The notes below the pieces were generated by a model. It had not been told where the DNA came from, did no database searches, and saw only the letters and a program-made list of their open reading frames with translations. Shown here piece by piece: positions 9,591 through 21,495 of a DNA stretch of 64,000 nt. The DNA comes from Abelmoschus esculentus (Eukaryota > Streptophyta > Magnoliopsida > Malvales > Malvaceae), in assembly GCA_035048815.1 (NCBI GenBank), contig JAUCBN010000024.1, positions 5,826,001 through 5,890,000 on the forward strand, given 5' to 3'. Position 1 is the stretch's first letter. The number at the start of each line of letters is the position of its first letter. The position numbers and the translations under genes were made by a program.

Positions 9591-11789
9591 AAAACATTTG
9601 GTTTTCTAGATTACCCCAGTGTCTAGATCTTTGTGCTTGATTTCTCTTTTATTTTGGCGACATACTCACTGTCTGTCAAGTTTCGTCTCGAGGCATTTTT
9701 TTCTTTTCTTTTTTTTCTTTCTTCCTTTTCTCATTTTTCATGATGTTCATGTTCTACTAGTCCGGTTCTGTAAATTTGAAATGTTAACCTCTTTGACCTA
9801 ATCTTTCTTCTTTTTTTTTTGCTGAAAGGTGCAAACGTGCATGAAATCTCTGTTAAGGTCATCTTCTTGACTAGTATCTGTTTCTTCCTGTGAGACAATT
9901 ACAAAAATGACAATGAATGAACATTTTTATTATGCATGTGTTTGTGATGCATGTTCGAGATGCAAATATGCAACCTATTTGTGGGTATGCATTGATGCAT
10001 GAAATTCTGTTTTCTGTTTAAAAAAGGTTGGTGCCCCGATCCTCATTTGATTGACCATGTAAGCTTACTTAATTAAACTCTATCAGTCTTCATGACATCT
10101 CCGGTCATTTCTAATTTAAGCTATGATTCTTTTATTTTGCGGACAATTATGCTCTACTCATATTCTTCGTACTTTTGTCTGGATCGGTATAAAGGTTGAT
10201 CGGACGTCTCTGTGTCCTGATTTCATTATTGTGCTCGTCAGAGACCTTAACGGAGGTTAACTCTCAATTTTCTTTAATTCTTAAAAAATGTGATTTTATT
10301 TGCATGTATTTCTGGTGCAAGAAAGATTTAAAATGTATGTAATTTCAAAGTATGTTGCGAAACAATTTAAGAAAGAATTTTGATCTCATGAATGTCAAAT
10401 GCAATGATATATTTACCCCAATCAGGCAAAATTCAACTTTAATGAAGAGCATATTTAGAGGATCCTCGACTATTACGGGAATATAGGCAAATGTATAGTC
10501 TCTTCTAGACTCTCCGGTTTTCAAAAGGAATATTCCTTTTTCTAGAGGTTGCCCCTTTTTTCATGTGGCTCTCATTATCTCACTCTTTTATCCTACCTCA
10601 TCCTTCCCTCATTTAGGTGTCGATTAAGCACTTCGAAGTTCGACGTTCCTTGAAGCAAGGTTAACCTTTGGGCGGAAGTATAGTCTGAAGACAATCTCAT
10701 CTAACATGGATATCCCTGAATGATCGGAATGGTCTTAGAACATTTAAGTCTTGAGTTGTCGGCTAACATATATATCTGCAATTCTTTGCATTCACTCTTT
10801 TTCTTTTGATTCTCTAGGGAAATCAAATCATCACAGTACTTTGTCTCAAGGATATTGATGGAGCATACAACAATACCCCGAATTACTCGGTATAGTCATG
10901 ATTTGAAAATATTACCATCACTCATAAAGTTAAGGCTTCAGCCGAGTGTCCCAGGATTACCACGCTCTTTTTCGGATGTGCCTATTACTAGGATCTGAAT
11001 ATTGGAGTGCTTTTTAAATGCAAATTTCCTCATCTCGTTTCATTTTATTTCTCTTCATTTCATTTCATTTCAGTCTTTGTCTCCTCTTTTTTGTACCATG
11101 TCATTGTTTCTAGCTGTTTCTTTTAATGGTTTCTTGATCTTTAAACTTAATATGTTTGACCTTATCTCTTTTAGGGAATGTCATTCGTCATCTCATTCGG
11201 GGAAGTCCTGAAAAGGTTTTTTTAGGGGATAGAGGATTCAAGGTCGACTCCTAATTCAAGGATCTTCAACAACAAGTTCCTGAGAATAAATTTTTCTAAA
11301 AATGGGAACTGCCTAATGTCTATTCGCTCATATTGTTTCTTTATTGACTTTAATAAACTAGCAGAGACTCTCATTTGTAATATCCCCGCAACATTCAGTT
11401 TCTTCTAAATATACCAAACTTTATAGTCGGTCTTTGAGATTTAAGCAAATATGCTATTGAATCTGATATTCTAAGAGTTGAAGTGTAATGATATGTATAT
11501 ATATGTTCAAAAATGTTTGTTATGTGTACAGAGGAGAGCAGGGGCAACTCCTAAAAATAAATGAAATGCTTAAAGAATTTAAAGAATGCATGCAAAATCA
11601 TTTGTTGAAAAAGCATGATTTAAAAGATACGCCCTAACAAAATGTACCTACTACTTTTTGGGCTCAAAGTAGTAGATTGGAATTCATTTCACAAAATGAT
11701 TAAATACTGAAAGTAGAGAGTCAGAACCTCTCACAATCAAAATTCATCTTGGTTGGTCTTTAATCCTCAGATCATAACCTCGATCAAGT
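9591..11789. other. non-coding 3-prime region of element D
   Basis: In a complete Tat-type element pol would lie between gag and the purine tract. I looked for protease, reverse transcriptase (a YxDD-type box) and integrase in the minus-strand frames and found none. Frames are short and full of stops, with pyrimidine-rich tracts near 9700 and 11,040-11,070. No gene is supported. Confidence 0.5.
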
Positions 11790-13170
11790 CTCTATTCTTC
11801 AAACTTCAAAACACTCGTATCGATTAAATTTTGCACGAGCTTCTTGAAGTAGTGAAATTCTCAATAGAATGGCCTGGAATGTCGCCATGGTATTCACAGT
11901 GTGCAACGGTGTTGTACCATGTAGGGAATGGGGGCTCGAGGGGTATAAGGATGTAAGGTCGTACTAAACCTGCCTAGTATAGTTGAGCATACAACTCGCC
12001 ATATGAAAATAGGAGAGGTGTGAACGTCGGTCTGTCCTTCCCCCTTCTAGAGGTTTCTTCTCTATTTTGATAATTGTTTTGTGTCTTTTCGATCAACTGT
12101 GGTTGGGAATTTTTATAATTTAAGGTTCCGGTGACATTCACTTCACCATCCGTCTCTTTGTCATACCTTTGGGAAATGTCGACATTGTCGATTCTCCTCC
12201 TCTTGATGGCTATCTCTAAATATTTTCTCATTCTGATTAGATTAGCAAAATTCTGGGTGGTATGATTGATGAGACGATCATACAAGGTTCCTTGCAACGT
12301 ATTGATGAACATCATTGTGATTTCTTGCTTGGGTATAGATGGTTGGATCTAGGTGGCCACTTCTCTCCATCGTTGAGCATATTGACGCAGGCTCTCATTG
12401 GACATTTGCCCCAAACCTTCAAGCATGATGCGGATGGGTACCATGTTTGTTATATGTTTGTACTGTTATAAAAAAGATTTAGATAAGTCTTTCTAGGATT
12501 TGATGTTCTCACGACTAAGTCGAGTGTACTACCGGACTGTAGATCTGGTCAAGCTGTCTTGGAAGCAGTGTATCAAAATCTTCTCATCATTGATGAAAAC
12601 AAACATCTTACGGTAATACATTGTGAGATATGTAAAGGGGCACGATGTTCTATCATATTTGTTGAATTCTGGAGTTTTGAATTTCGGGGGTAGGACTAAA
12701 TCGAATACTAGACTTAGTTCACTAGCATTGTTCCTTACCCCTTTTTGAGTCTGAATGGTCCTTAATCTTTCTTCCATCAAGTGGAACTTCATTTCCCACT
12801 TTCCCCCAACATCATGTATAATCTTCTCAAGTAGATTTAGGTCGGGGACTTCTTCCTCACAAAACTGTTTAATGTCTATAGGCTGGTTTTCGGGAGCTTG
12901 AACTTGTTGTCTAACGGATACTCTGACAGGGTTTGCATCATTTGGTGTGTTGGATTGAATCTTAGGATGAGATACAATACCATCCAACTCGGGGGTCTCT
13001 TCATTTCCCACTTTTTCTTTACCTTGATTCTTACTTAGCAGTGCGGTAAGCTCGGATAAAATGGACTCTTGAGACTAAGAAATCTATGCACTGATACTCT
13101 GTTCAATATTCCCAAGGCGTTCCTCTAAGCGTTTCTGACCTCTTTCTAGATTGTTCATACGGTCTTCCAT
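11790..13170 (-). pseudogene. gag relic of element D
   Basis: The minus-strand frame starts at an ATG at 13,170-13,168 (MEDRMNNLERGQKRLEE, a coiled-coil-like start) and meets stops near 13,080. It continues in the open stretch 13,011-12,529, with the hallmark segment PPKFKTPEFNKYDRTSCPF and later ILIHCFQDSLT, then in a further open stretch 12,315-11,974 (MMFINTLQGTLYDRLI). It ends in a region reading PFPTWYNTVAHCEYH that resembles the zinc-binding tail of Tat-lineage gag. These segments, in this order, are what I know from gag of Tat/Ogre-type gypsy elements, the protein that forms the virus-like particle. Several frameshifts and stops make it a pseudogene. No protease or polymerase follows. 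Confidence 0.8.
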
Positions 13171-14811
13171 TGGCTTCTTTCGGTAGTATGTGAGATGATA
13201 ATGCGGTGTGGTCAGTGTTTTAAAATGCACTGTCACAATATGCACATAGTTAGAATAATGTCAAAATAGTCAAATACATATATGATGCAGATGCGGATGC
13301 AAAATTTATGCAAGTGAAGGTATTGATCTCTACTGATAATCACCCTACTAGATTACTTTCACGAGAAAATAGAGGGTCCATTATAATGTTAGGTGAACTA
13401 GTCCTATACAGTAGTGCTAGCCCTAATTCCTATTCTCTATGGCCCAAAGCTACTTGCTTGAAAAGGGAATAATGGGTTATGGATAAAAGCTTCGATCTTC
13501 GTGGCTAACCCGATCTTATTTTTGACAACTCTTCCGAACTTTGATCCTCCAGAATCGTATGGCACTGGTCTGTGTCAAATATTACTTGAGCGACCTTGTA
13601 GTGTTGGTATCGTTGATCATCTCCGATAATCTTGAACGATGACCTCGATCCTCGTAAAGTGGGTCGATAAGGTACCGATCTCTTGTTCTTCTTTTTGTTG
13701 TCTAAAAAACACTTCGTCATTGATATGCTTGAGAAATTGGTTAATTATCTTTTCTGATCGTCAGTCTATATCTGACTCTGACTCATCCTTTGGATGGAGA
13801 GATAGTATCGGTTCTAATTCTGACTCAGTCTTCGAATGGTGAGACAATCTTGTCTTGTGTCTCTGATAACCCTTTAATTAAACCTTGGTTTCTGTTACAT
13901 CCTTCATGCTCTCTTAGAATCTCGGATTGACATTTTGATGTAGACCCGGATAAACGCATAATCATTACCTAGTGTTGATGTTCGGTTAACTGCTGTCTCA
14001 GGCTCTTCGATCATCCTATAATCGGTGTCTGATAAAAGTGGTCTGATGGATAGTGACCTTGTCAAATCTTATCCCTTAATCAGTGTCTCTGATCGGTTTC
14101 TAACACTAGGGTTGAGGGTTTTAGATACCTTTCTTCCATGGTGAATGTTTCCTTTGTAGGATGAACCACTCGAATCAATACCCTCTAATGCAATGCAAGA
14201 TGTAATGCATGCAAAAAAAAAGAAATAAAAGCAAAAGAAACAATGTTAGTATCGGGTAAAAATAATAAACGCAAAAATAAATTTCACAAAAGTAAATAGA
14301 GAAAAGCAGTCCTAGATATCTTGTCTAATTCGCCTAGGGTATCCGCATGACTCTAGTGGGGTAGATAGTCTAGTTTTCTATACGCAGTTTTGGTGCTAAA
14401 AAGAGACCCGAATTGTCCAAGCTGTCCTCTACTAAGAGTAGCAAGGCCCTCGATCATCACCCATTATAGGCTCATCTTGATCGGATTCAATTCGGGGGGA
14501 CCCGTTCGTTTATGCCCATACGAAGGAACAATATCCTCACAAAAGCATAAGGTAGTGAAACCCCGAAGGTACTTCGGCTAGGGCCCATACGAGAGAACGA
14601 TATCTCCACGAAAGCGCTAGCCTTTTCCCCCACTTAAAAAGGACGAGTTTATATGTCATTTTTAAATACGGAAAAATAAAAGCGTAAATTCAATTAAAAA
14701 TTAATTTGATCGTTACTTTAGCCCAAAATCTTTAATATTCGTAAAACAGTAATCATTTAAAAGTTTGACTCTCTTTTTTGTGTAGTTTTTTTGAAAAAAA
14801 ACAAAAATTAG
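13171..14811 (-). other. leader region of element D
   Basis: This lies between the primer site and gag on the minus strand. No gene is seen. It contains a short direct duplication (14,513-14,545 and 14,583-14,615, sharing GCCCATACGA...GAACRATAT). Plus-strand open frames here (for example 13,639-13,842) have no recognisable content. Confidence 0.5.
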
Positions 14812-14829
14812 TCCCCAGCGGAGTCGCCA
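14812..14829 (-). other. primer-binding site of element D
   Basis: The minus strand reads TGGCGACTCCGCTGGGGA, separated by two bases from the LTR end. It is complementary to a CCA-ending tRNA 3-prime terminus. This sequence class is, from memory, the tRNA-Arg type used by Tat/Ogre gypsy elements. The tRNA identity was not checked. Confidence 0.75.
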
Positions 14830-14831
14830 TC

Positions 14832-17559
14832 TGTAGCGATCTTAAAAAACGAGTTTCGGTGATGTCGCTAAATTTTTTTTTTGTTATTGAAAAACATTTT
14901 CGGTGTGTCGTTTTGAAATTAATGTCTTCCACGTGGAGGTTTCGGTTTAAAAATGATTTTTTGAAAGTTGGAGTCGCCACCGGCTGTTTTGGTAGACCGG
15001 ACATCATAAAACCAGAGATTTTAAAAGTTGGGGTTCGGGAGTCGGTTACGAATGGGGAAGGATTAGTACCCCCACACTGCCCAAAAATTGGTACTTTATT
15101 TAATTACTACTTTATTAATATTAAATCTTCCGAGCTAATTCAACGATCGAATTAATTTTTAATTGGATGTGCGTCTTTATTTTAAAGCACCTAAACCCGA
15201 AGGTAAACGTCCGAACCACTACCACCATATTGATACTGGCCTTGCTTACGACCGAATTTAGGGGTCCGCATTAACAAATTAAAGTGTCGTTATGCATTTC
15301 TTAATTATAACTTAAATTACATATAACATGATAAATAATTTAACAATATAAATAAACAAAATAAAATCTAACCTATTATATACACGATAAAAGCATTAAA
15401 GGTTTTTTATATGTTTATTTCACGTAATACGATTTCAAGTTTAATTAATTTGTCTACAACATAATATACTCCTTATAAACATATCAAAAGTTTAAATAAA
15501 TGATGCGTATAGTGTCTCAACATAAAAGAAATGGGTGTGTGAATTAAATATGCATATGATGTGAATATAACGGAAAGCATGTATACAGAATAATTACATT
15601 TCATGGTAAGAAGGGTTAAGTCAAAATAAATATGTTCACGAATAAAATGAAACTAAAATACAAATAAGTAATCAAGGCAGTTTAAAATAGTATATACTAT
15701 ATATGTAAAGAAACTAAAGGTTAAAAACGTAATAAACAAAAAGAATAAATAACATACTATATATGTATAATTATTCAAGAAAAAAACATATAATATAAAT
15801 TAAAAAAAATAATAAAAAATGAAAAGTCATATAACTTTGGAAACTATTAAAAAAGAAATTAAAGGTAATAAATGAAAGTAAAAAAAGAATTTTAAAGAAG
15901 AAATAATTTTGACAACATTTATTTATAAAAAACGAATCTAAAAATAATAAAATGGTTTGTAATGACTGAAATTAAGGAAAATATATTTAGTTTGAAAAAT
16001 ATATTCAATAAACTCTCTGCCTCCTTTATTTTTTTTCCATAAACACCACCCATCACCTCTGAGAAACCAAAAAAAAAAGTTAAACATGAACCCGAAAAAA
16101 TAGAAAGAACCCAGAAACAAACATTTCCCAAAACCAGACTTTCATATCTTTCATCCATATCCTGTCCCGACGAGAAGGTTTGAGCCTCGACGAGATTCAG
16201 CTAAGGGCCGTCTCTGCGGTCATCGATCACCTTCACGATTTCCAAAACCAAACAAAACCCATAAGACGTTGACCAAAAGTTTTCCCTTTCTCGAATCTAG
16301 TCTCGGTGGAGTTATAGTCGTTAGTTATTCTCACCGTCATCGACCAATCATTTCAACGAGGGAAATGCATTGAAGATTCTTTTCGGTCTCCTTTTTCATG
16401 CCAAGGCTCACTCTCGGAGGAGTTCATCGCCGGCCAAGAGAGATCGAACGAAAGGGAGTTTCTGAAACTATCTACTTTCCCTTTTGTTTTTTTGGTGGTT
16501 TTCTATTTTGATCTATGCGTACAAGATAAAGAAATCGGAAAAAAGAACGAGAGCTTTTTTAGAGAAAAACCTTCTTTGTTTTTTCTTGTCTTTTTTGATT
16601 GATGGTAAAGGGATTAGAATTGATTTTTTCTCTCTGGTTTTTGTTTTCCAGGATCTCTCCTATTGTCGAATGGCTGGTAATAATCTTATATCTCTTCTTT
16701 CTGTTATTCCCATATGCTCTCTGCCCCTGAAGATTTTGCTTTGTTTACACTAAATTGCTTTTTCATGTTAGATCTGCCTTTTGTCTCTTAACTTGCAGAC
16801 GATGTATGCTCCCTTTCTGGGATATGGATTTAACATATCCTTTCATATTTTGCAAGTTTTGAGTCGCCGGCGGGTCTTACGGTGGTCAGATGGCAGTAGC
16901 AGGCGAAGACCAGTCAGGTGTGAGAATTCGAAATGTTAGCCTTGGAAACTGATGAGCGTGTGGGCGAGTGTGGAAAACTGAGGGGTCTTGATCTTGATCA
17001 TCCATCCTTCATCTAATCCGAGGGTTGGTGTTGGGCGGCTGCAAGCATAAACATGCTTAGGGTTAGGGTTTGTTAGGTTATTATAATATTTGGGCTTTGC
17101 AATGTTGGGCTTGTAATAAAAAAAAACCTGGGCTATGTAACTAAACATGGACTTAAACTGATTTATGAATTTAAGATTTATTAACATATTTTTGTCTTTT
17201 GATATTTAATTCTTGGGCCATTAGTTTAATTATAAACAAACACAATAATACTAAATAACAAAAAAAATGCCAAAACGTAATTAAATAACAAAAATAGTAA
17301 AAACAACACACACATATTGTATAACACACGCATATAATGTATATACACATATAGGTACACATACATAAGAAATGCATATTAGACACATATATATACGTAA
17401 ACCAAATATTTGTAATAAAAGTATGTACATATAGCTCACATATATATATTGGACACACAAACATACAAAATACAAATAACACACATATAACATGGCCCTT
17501 ATTCGAAATGCTTTAAAATTTAAAGATTTTAACTTCACGGTTAAAAATGGGTGATTACA
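14832..17559 (-). repeat. 5-prime LTR of element D (long copy, 2.73 kb)
   Basis: It matches the short LTR at both ends: 14,832-15,150 against 7515-7835, and 16,815-17,559 against 7860-8607. Between these is an extra AT-rich section of about 1.67 kb that includes a GC-richer patch at 16,160-16,460. I see no gene in it. It probably represents the original long LTR, with the other copy deleted, but an insertion here is also possible. Confidence 0.8.
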
Positions 17560-17564
17560 AGGTC

Positions 17565-17784
17565 TCTAAAACTTATGCGATTAAATTAGGACTCGTTTCT
17601 CTAGTCTCCGCTGCAATTGAACTCGGTCCTTGCATGAACATGTAGGATCTAATCAAAGCATTTAGAAAAGATAAAAGATAATTTTTTAGGGTTGTTTATC
17701 GAGGTGAATCTTTAGATTACCCTCGATATTCCCCGTGTAACTTGTTCGAGTCGGGTGGCATCTAAACCGGGTCGAAGAGTTATA
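17565..17784 (+). repeat. left LTR of element C, second part
   Basis: The sequence resumes with TCTAAAACTTATGCGATTAA and matches the last 230 bases of the right LTR, including GTTGTTTATCG and ATTCCCCGTGTAAC. It ends GTTATA where related copies end GGTTACA, so the usual CA terminus has probably mutated. Confidence 0.85.
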
Positions 17785-17789
17785 CTTGG

Positions 17790-17801
17790 TGGTATCAGAG
17801 C
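17790..17801 (+). other. primer-binding site of element C
   Basis: TGGTATCAGAGC lies five bases after the LTR end. It is the standard complement of the 3-prime end of plant initiator tRNA-Met, used to prime reverse transcription in many plant LTR elements. Confidence 0.9.
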
Positions 17802-20800
17802 TTAGGTTTACGAAACCTTTGGGATGTTTGGTTTGGTATGTTGTAGAGTTAAATTTGTTTTAAATGTTGCTTATGCACGGTGATTGTTTGAAAATTCTAT
17901 GTTATTGTATGATATGCACGGTGTTCGCTATATGTGATTCATTTTTGTTGTGACATAGTAACTAAGGTTTTTGTTTCTCAAGCACGATGTTTGGAAGTAT
18001 GATTAAAATTTTTATGTTATTGAATGTTTTTTATATATATGACTGTCGATAAAGTATGATTAAATTTTGATATGCTTAAATATTGCTATGTGAATTATTG
18101 TTTGTAAGCATGATGGAATCTTGTTGCTTTGCTATGACATTAGTTATATGTAAATGTGAACATGTCCGTGAGTTGCTTAACTAAGGGAATTGAATATTAT
18201 GTGACATAGACTACTATTTTAATCATGTTTTAAGGTTATCTTGCATGTGAAATTTATAAAAGTAAAATATGTTTAGATTTTAAATATTTCATGCATTGCT
18301 ATCAGTTGGTCTTAAAATAGTTTATAAGTTGAACATCTCATGAAATTTGTGGTTTTTGATACGCCATGTTGTATAGTAAACTAGTTTGAATTTGCATTAG
18401 TTAATGTTTAAGACTTTGAGGTGATTTTATATAATGTTTGATACATGTTATGGAAAATACACTTGTTATATGGTTATATGTACTTGATTTTAATCATAGT
18501 TGATGATTATTCTATTTGATGTTTAAGTATATATTGTAGGGGTTTATTTTTGGTACTATTGCTCTAACTACTACTAGAAATTGTTTTATATTATACTTGA
18601 GCTACTTGGAACTTGCTTCGCGTTGGCCTCACAAGTTTTGTAAAATATTTTTGCATGTTAAAATTGTTTTTATATTATATTGTGCTTGATATGGGACCAA
18701 AAAGAAAGCTAAAACTTAGTAATAGAGGAGTTGCGGAGATTAGAAAGAATAAATAGATTTATGTTGTGGTGTTGTGTTATGTTGTGATATCCGATCTTGA
18801 GTTGACTGGGTCCTTGATCGTTTTTGAGTGTAAAACGGTTTTGAATCAATTTAGTCTGAGAATTTGTTGTGCTGGTGAGTAGTAAGAGACTAGATCACTG
18901 GAGTGCCTTTGGGAGTTTCAAAGTACTTTATGTGCAAGGTGAATCAAATGTGTTCGAAGAGTTGGGGTTATGGTGTGGTTGTATACTCTTGAGTGCCAAA
19001 TTTCTATGGTTTGGAACGTTGAAGAGGTCGAAACATGAAGTTCCGGAGTTGAGGATGTTGTTTGTGAGTATGGACAACAATCATGCATAGTATAATAGCA
19101 CTTATATGCATATATATTAAACATCTTAGGATATGCATGCACTCTTGAGCATGACATTAGATTGCATTTGCATGCACTTGCTTAGGCATCTAAAGTGACA
19201 TATAGGACTCATACATACATTGTTCATATTTGCAAACGTTTCCCTCTTGAAAATGAAAGTTGTGTTGAGGTTAGTTCTTTAGGGAAAAATTATAGGTTTA
19301 TAAAGGTGCTTGGAAGATACTCTTGTTGGTTTTGAGCCTATTGTCTAGTGGATTGAGTTGTTGTTCTGGTTGGGAAGTAATTATTGATAAAGTTTGGTTT
19401 GTTGGGCTTGAAGTTATGGATGGTTGAACTTAGGTTGGGTACCTTGAGAGTAATTTTGGTTGAAGTTTGTTGTTAGTAAAGAGGAATGTTGATTTTTGCG
19501 AGGTTTCTTCGGCGAAAATTAGGTTGTGTAAGAGTTTTTATGTTATCTTTATGTTTGATAGGAGTAGTACTAGGTATCTTTTGTTTGGTATGATTCAGAA
19601 AGTGGTTAGGTCAAGGGCGAAACTGATCTTATATTTTGTTTTGGAAAACGCTAGTTGGGTTTTTGGAAAAGAAATAAATATTTTAAAAAAAGAGTTGAGG
19701 TGATGAAGGATGCATAACAAACTTGTGTGAACCTTAAGAGGTGGTGGTTGTGTCATTGAGCTTAGCTTTTGCATGTTGTGTTCATAAAGAGTTGTGTTAG
19801 GTTTTGCTTGGGTATGATCAGGTTGTTGTGGAGGTTTTGGATGTAATCCTTGGATATCTCTGTATGTAGAAGTTGTGTGATAGGAACGTTGGGTAGTTTA
19901 TAACTATTATTGGTCAGATAATCTTTTAAGCTTGTTTTATCATCAAGAAGTGTTGCGAGGGTTTGTGTTGTTGAGTTATATATTTACGATTAGTTCTCTT
20001 CTGTGTGGTTGTTGCTTAACATTAACAAGGATGTTAAGATTAAGTGGACGGAGGAGTAGCATTAAGTTTGGAAAGGTTAAAGAGGAAAAAGTTTGGGCTT
20101 AAAAAAAACTAAGTGAGATAAGAGTTGGTTGATCACAATATCATGTTGTATGATTGTTCCGTCAATGAGTTGTTATTTGGGAAAAGTTGTGTGGATTATA
20201 ATTATGGGTTCTAATGGATTAGTTTAAGAGTATTATGAAATCAAGAGCAATGTTGGTCTGGTAAAGTTTATCGAAGGGTGTTGGTCTAGTGAAAAAGTTA
20301 TGGGTAAGACTTTTCATGATTGAGATGTTTCGAGGTAAGTTTCTATTGGATGTTTGGTGGAGCCGCGTGTGCAGGGAACAGTTCAGGTTGTGTTGATGGG
20401 TTTTAACTATGGTGTTGGTTGTCTTTTATGTCTACGTGGCATGTGGTTGTGTTGTATAATGCTATAAGTTAGAATGATATCGTAATCAAAGTTGTGGTAG
20501 TCTTTTTCTTTGTATCTGGAAGTAAGGAGCTGTGAAAGGAGTTTGAAAGCAGTTGTTGTTTGATGGACTTGTTTTAGATGAGGATGAGTTGAAAGTGAAT
20601 GTTTGTTTGGTTAGTAAATTGATCTTGAGGGCCAGTATTCTTTGAGAATATTATTGTCGTCGTATGTATTAGAGTAGAGATGTGTAAACACATCTCCGTA
20701 AATTCTGTGACGTGGTTTCTTAGCAGTTAAAAGAGAGTGTTTTCTTTGAGAACGGTTGGAGCTGTTGAGCAGTATGCCTTAATATGGTAAGGTTTTGAGA

Positions 20801-21470
20801 CAAATAATGGGTTTCCAATTGAGTTTATGAGTGTTCTCTCGTTAATAGACATGTAACCGGTATAAGTGAGTTATCCAGGTCTGGAAAGGTATGTTAAGGT
20901 GTTTCGACATGAATCTTTTGGGTTCTTAGTAAGGATGTTGTCATTGATAGAGTTGCTTATAACTGTGTTTAAAAGTTTTGTGATTGAGTGGTACTGTTTA
21001 AGATTTATGTTGGTGAAAGTTGTTATGTGTTGTTGTGGTAAGCGAGACTCAATGAAAAGTTTTGATTGTTACCTTGTATTTTTGAATATGTTTGAGAAAG
21101 TTAAGCTTATTAGTGGAAGTGGGAAGTTATTGTAGTTTGTCGAGAGTTGGTTATCAACCTTTAGTAAGGAGAGTTAGGACGTTAGGAAAAGAAAAATAGT
21201 TTTTCTTTTGGCTTGAGGATGCAAGGAGTATCGTTGCTCTGTGAATCGTTGCAAGTTGTGATGATGGATGGTGTAAAGATGAGACTGAATCTTTTATTTA
21301 TGAGATATATATTGAGATTTTGGTTTTGGGTAGCAAAGGTCCCTTTTGTTAAGATCCTCGTGTAGTTCGAAGTGTTTAAGTTATCTTGGTGTTTAGAAAG
21401 TCACACAAGAGTGAAAGGAAATTGTGAAAACCAGTTTCCTTATCTCTTTCTATGGTGAAAATTTCGAGGA
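17802..21470 (+). pseudogene. decayed internal region of element C
   Basis: About 3.7 kb lies between primer site and purine tract, less than a full chromovirus gag-pol. Frames are short and none carries a readable RT or integrase motif. Open stretches at 18,869-19,090, 19,467-19,703 and 20,866-21,135 are unrecognised. Just before the purine tract, frames broken by shifts contain CENQFPYLF and then ENFEDEI. These resemble the C-terminal end of chromovirus pol (an F-P-x-L-F box followed by NFEDEI), so this is the worn-out tail of a polyprotein. The + strand is strikingly poor in C and rich in G and T throughout. Confidence 0.55.
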
Positions 21471-21495
21471 CGAAATTTCTTAAGTGGGGGAGAGT
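21471..21495 (+). other. polypurine tract of element C
   Basis: GAAATTTCTTAAGTGGGGGAGAG stands next to the right LTR start TGTAACACCCC, the usual layout in plant gypsy elements. Confidence 0.75.

Larger units (their letters stand above)
7515..17559 (-). mobile_element. element D: non-autonomous gypsy (Tat/Ogre-like) retrotransposon nested in LTR of element C
   Basis: Both ends carry the same LTR, running from TGTAGCGATC (GGTAGCGATC in the left copy) to GGGTGATTACA. The insertion is flanked by the exact 5-bp duplication AGGTC (7510-7514 and 17,560-17,564), and removing it restores the C LTR. On the minus strand the order is LTR, primer site, leader, gag relic, long non-coding 3-prime region with a minisatellite, purine tract, LTR. 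The gag type and the primer site fit the Tat/Ogre branch of Ty3/gypsy. No protease, reverse transcriptase or integrase could be read, so it must have depended on a partner element. It is younger than element C because it sits inside it. Confidence 0.88.
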
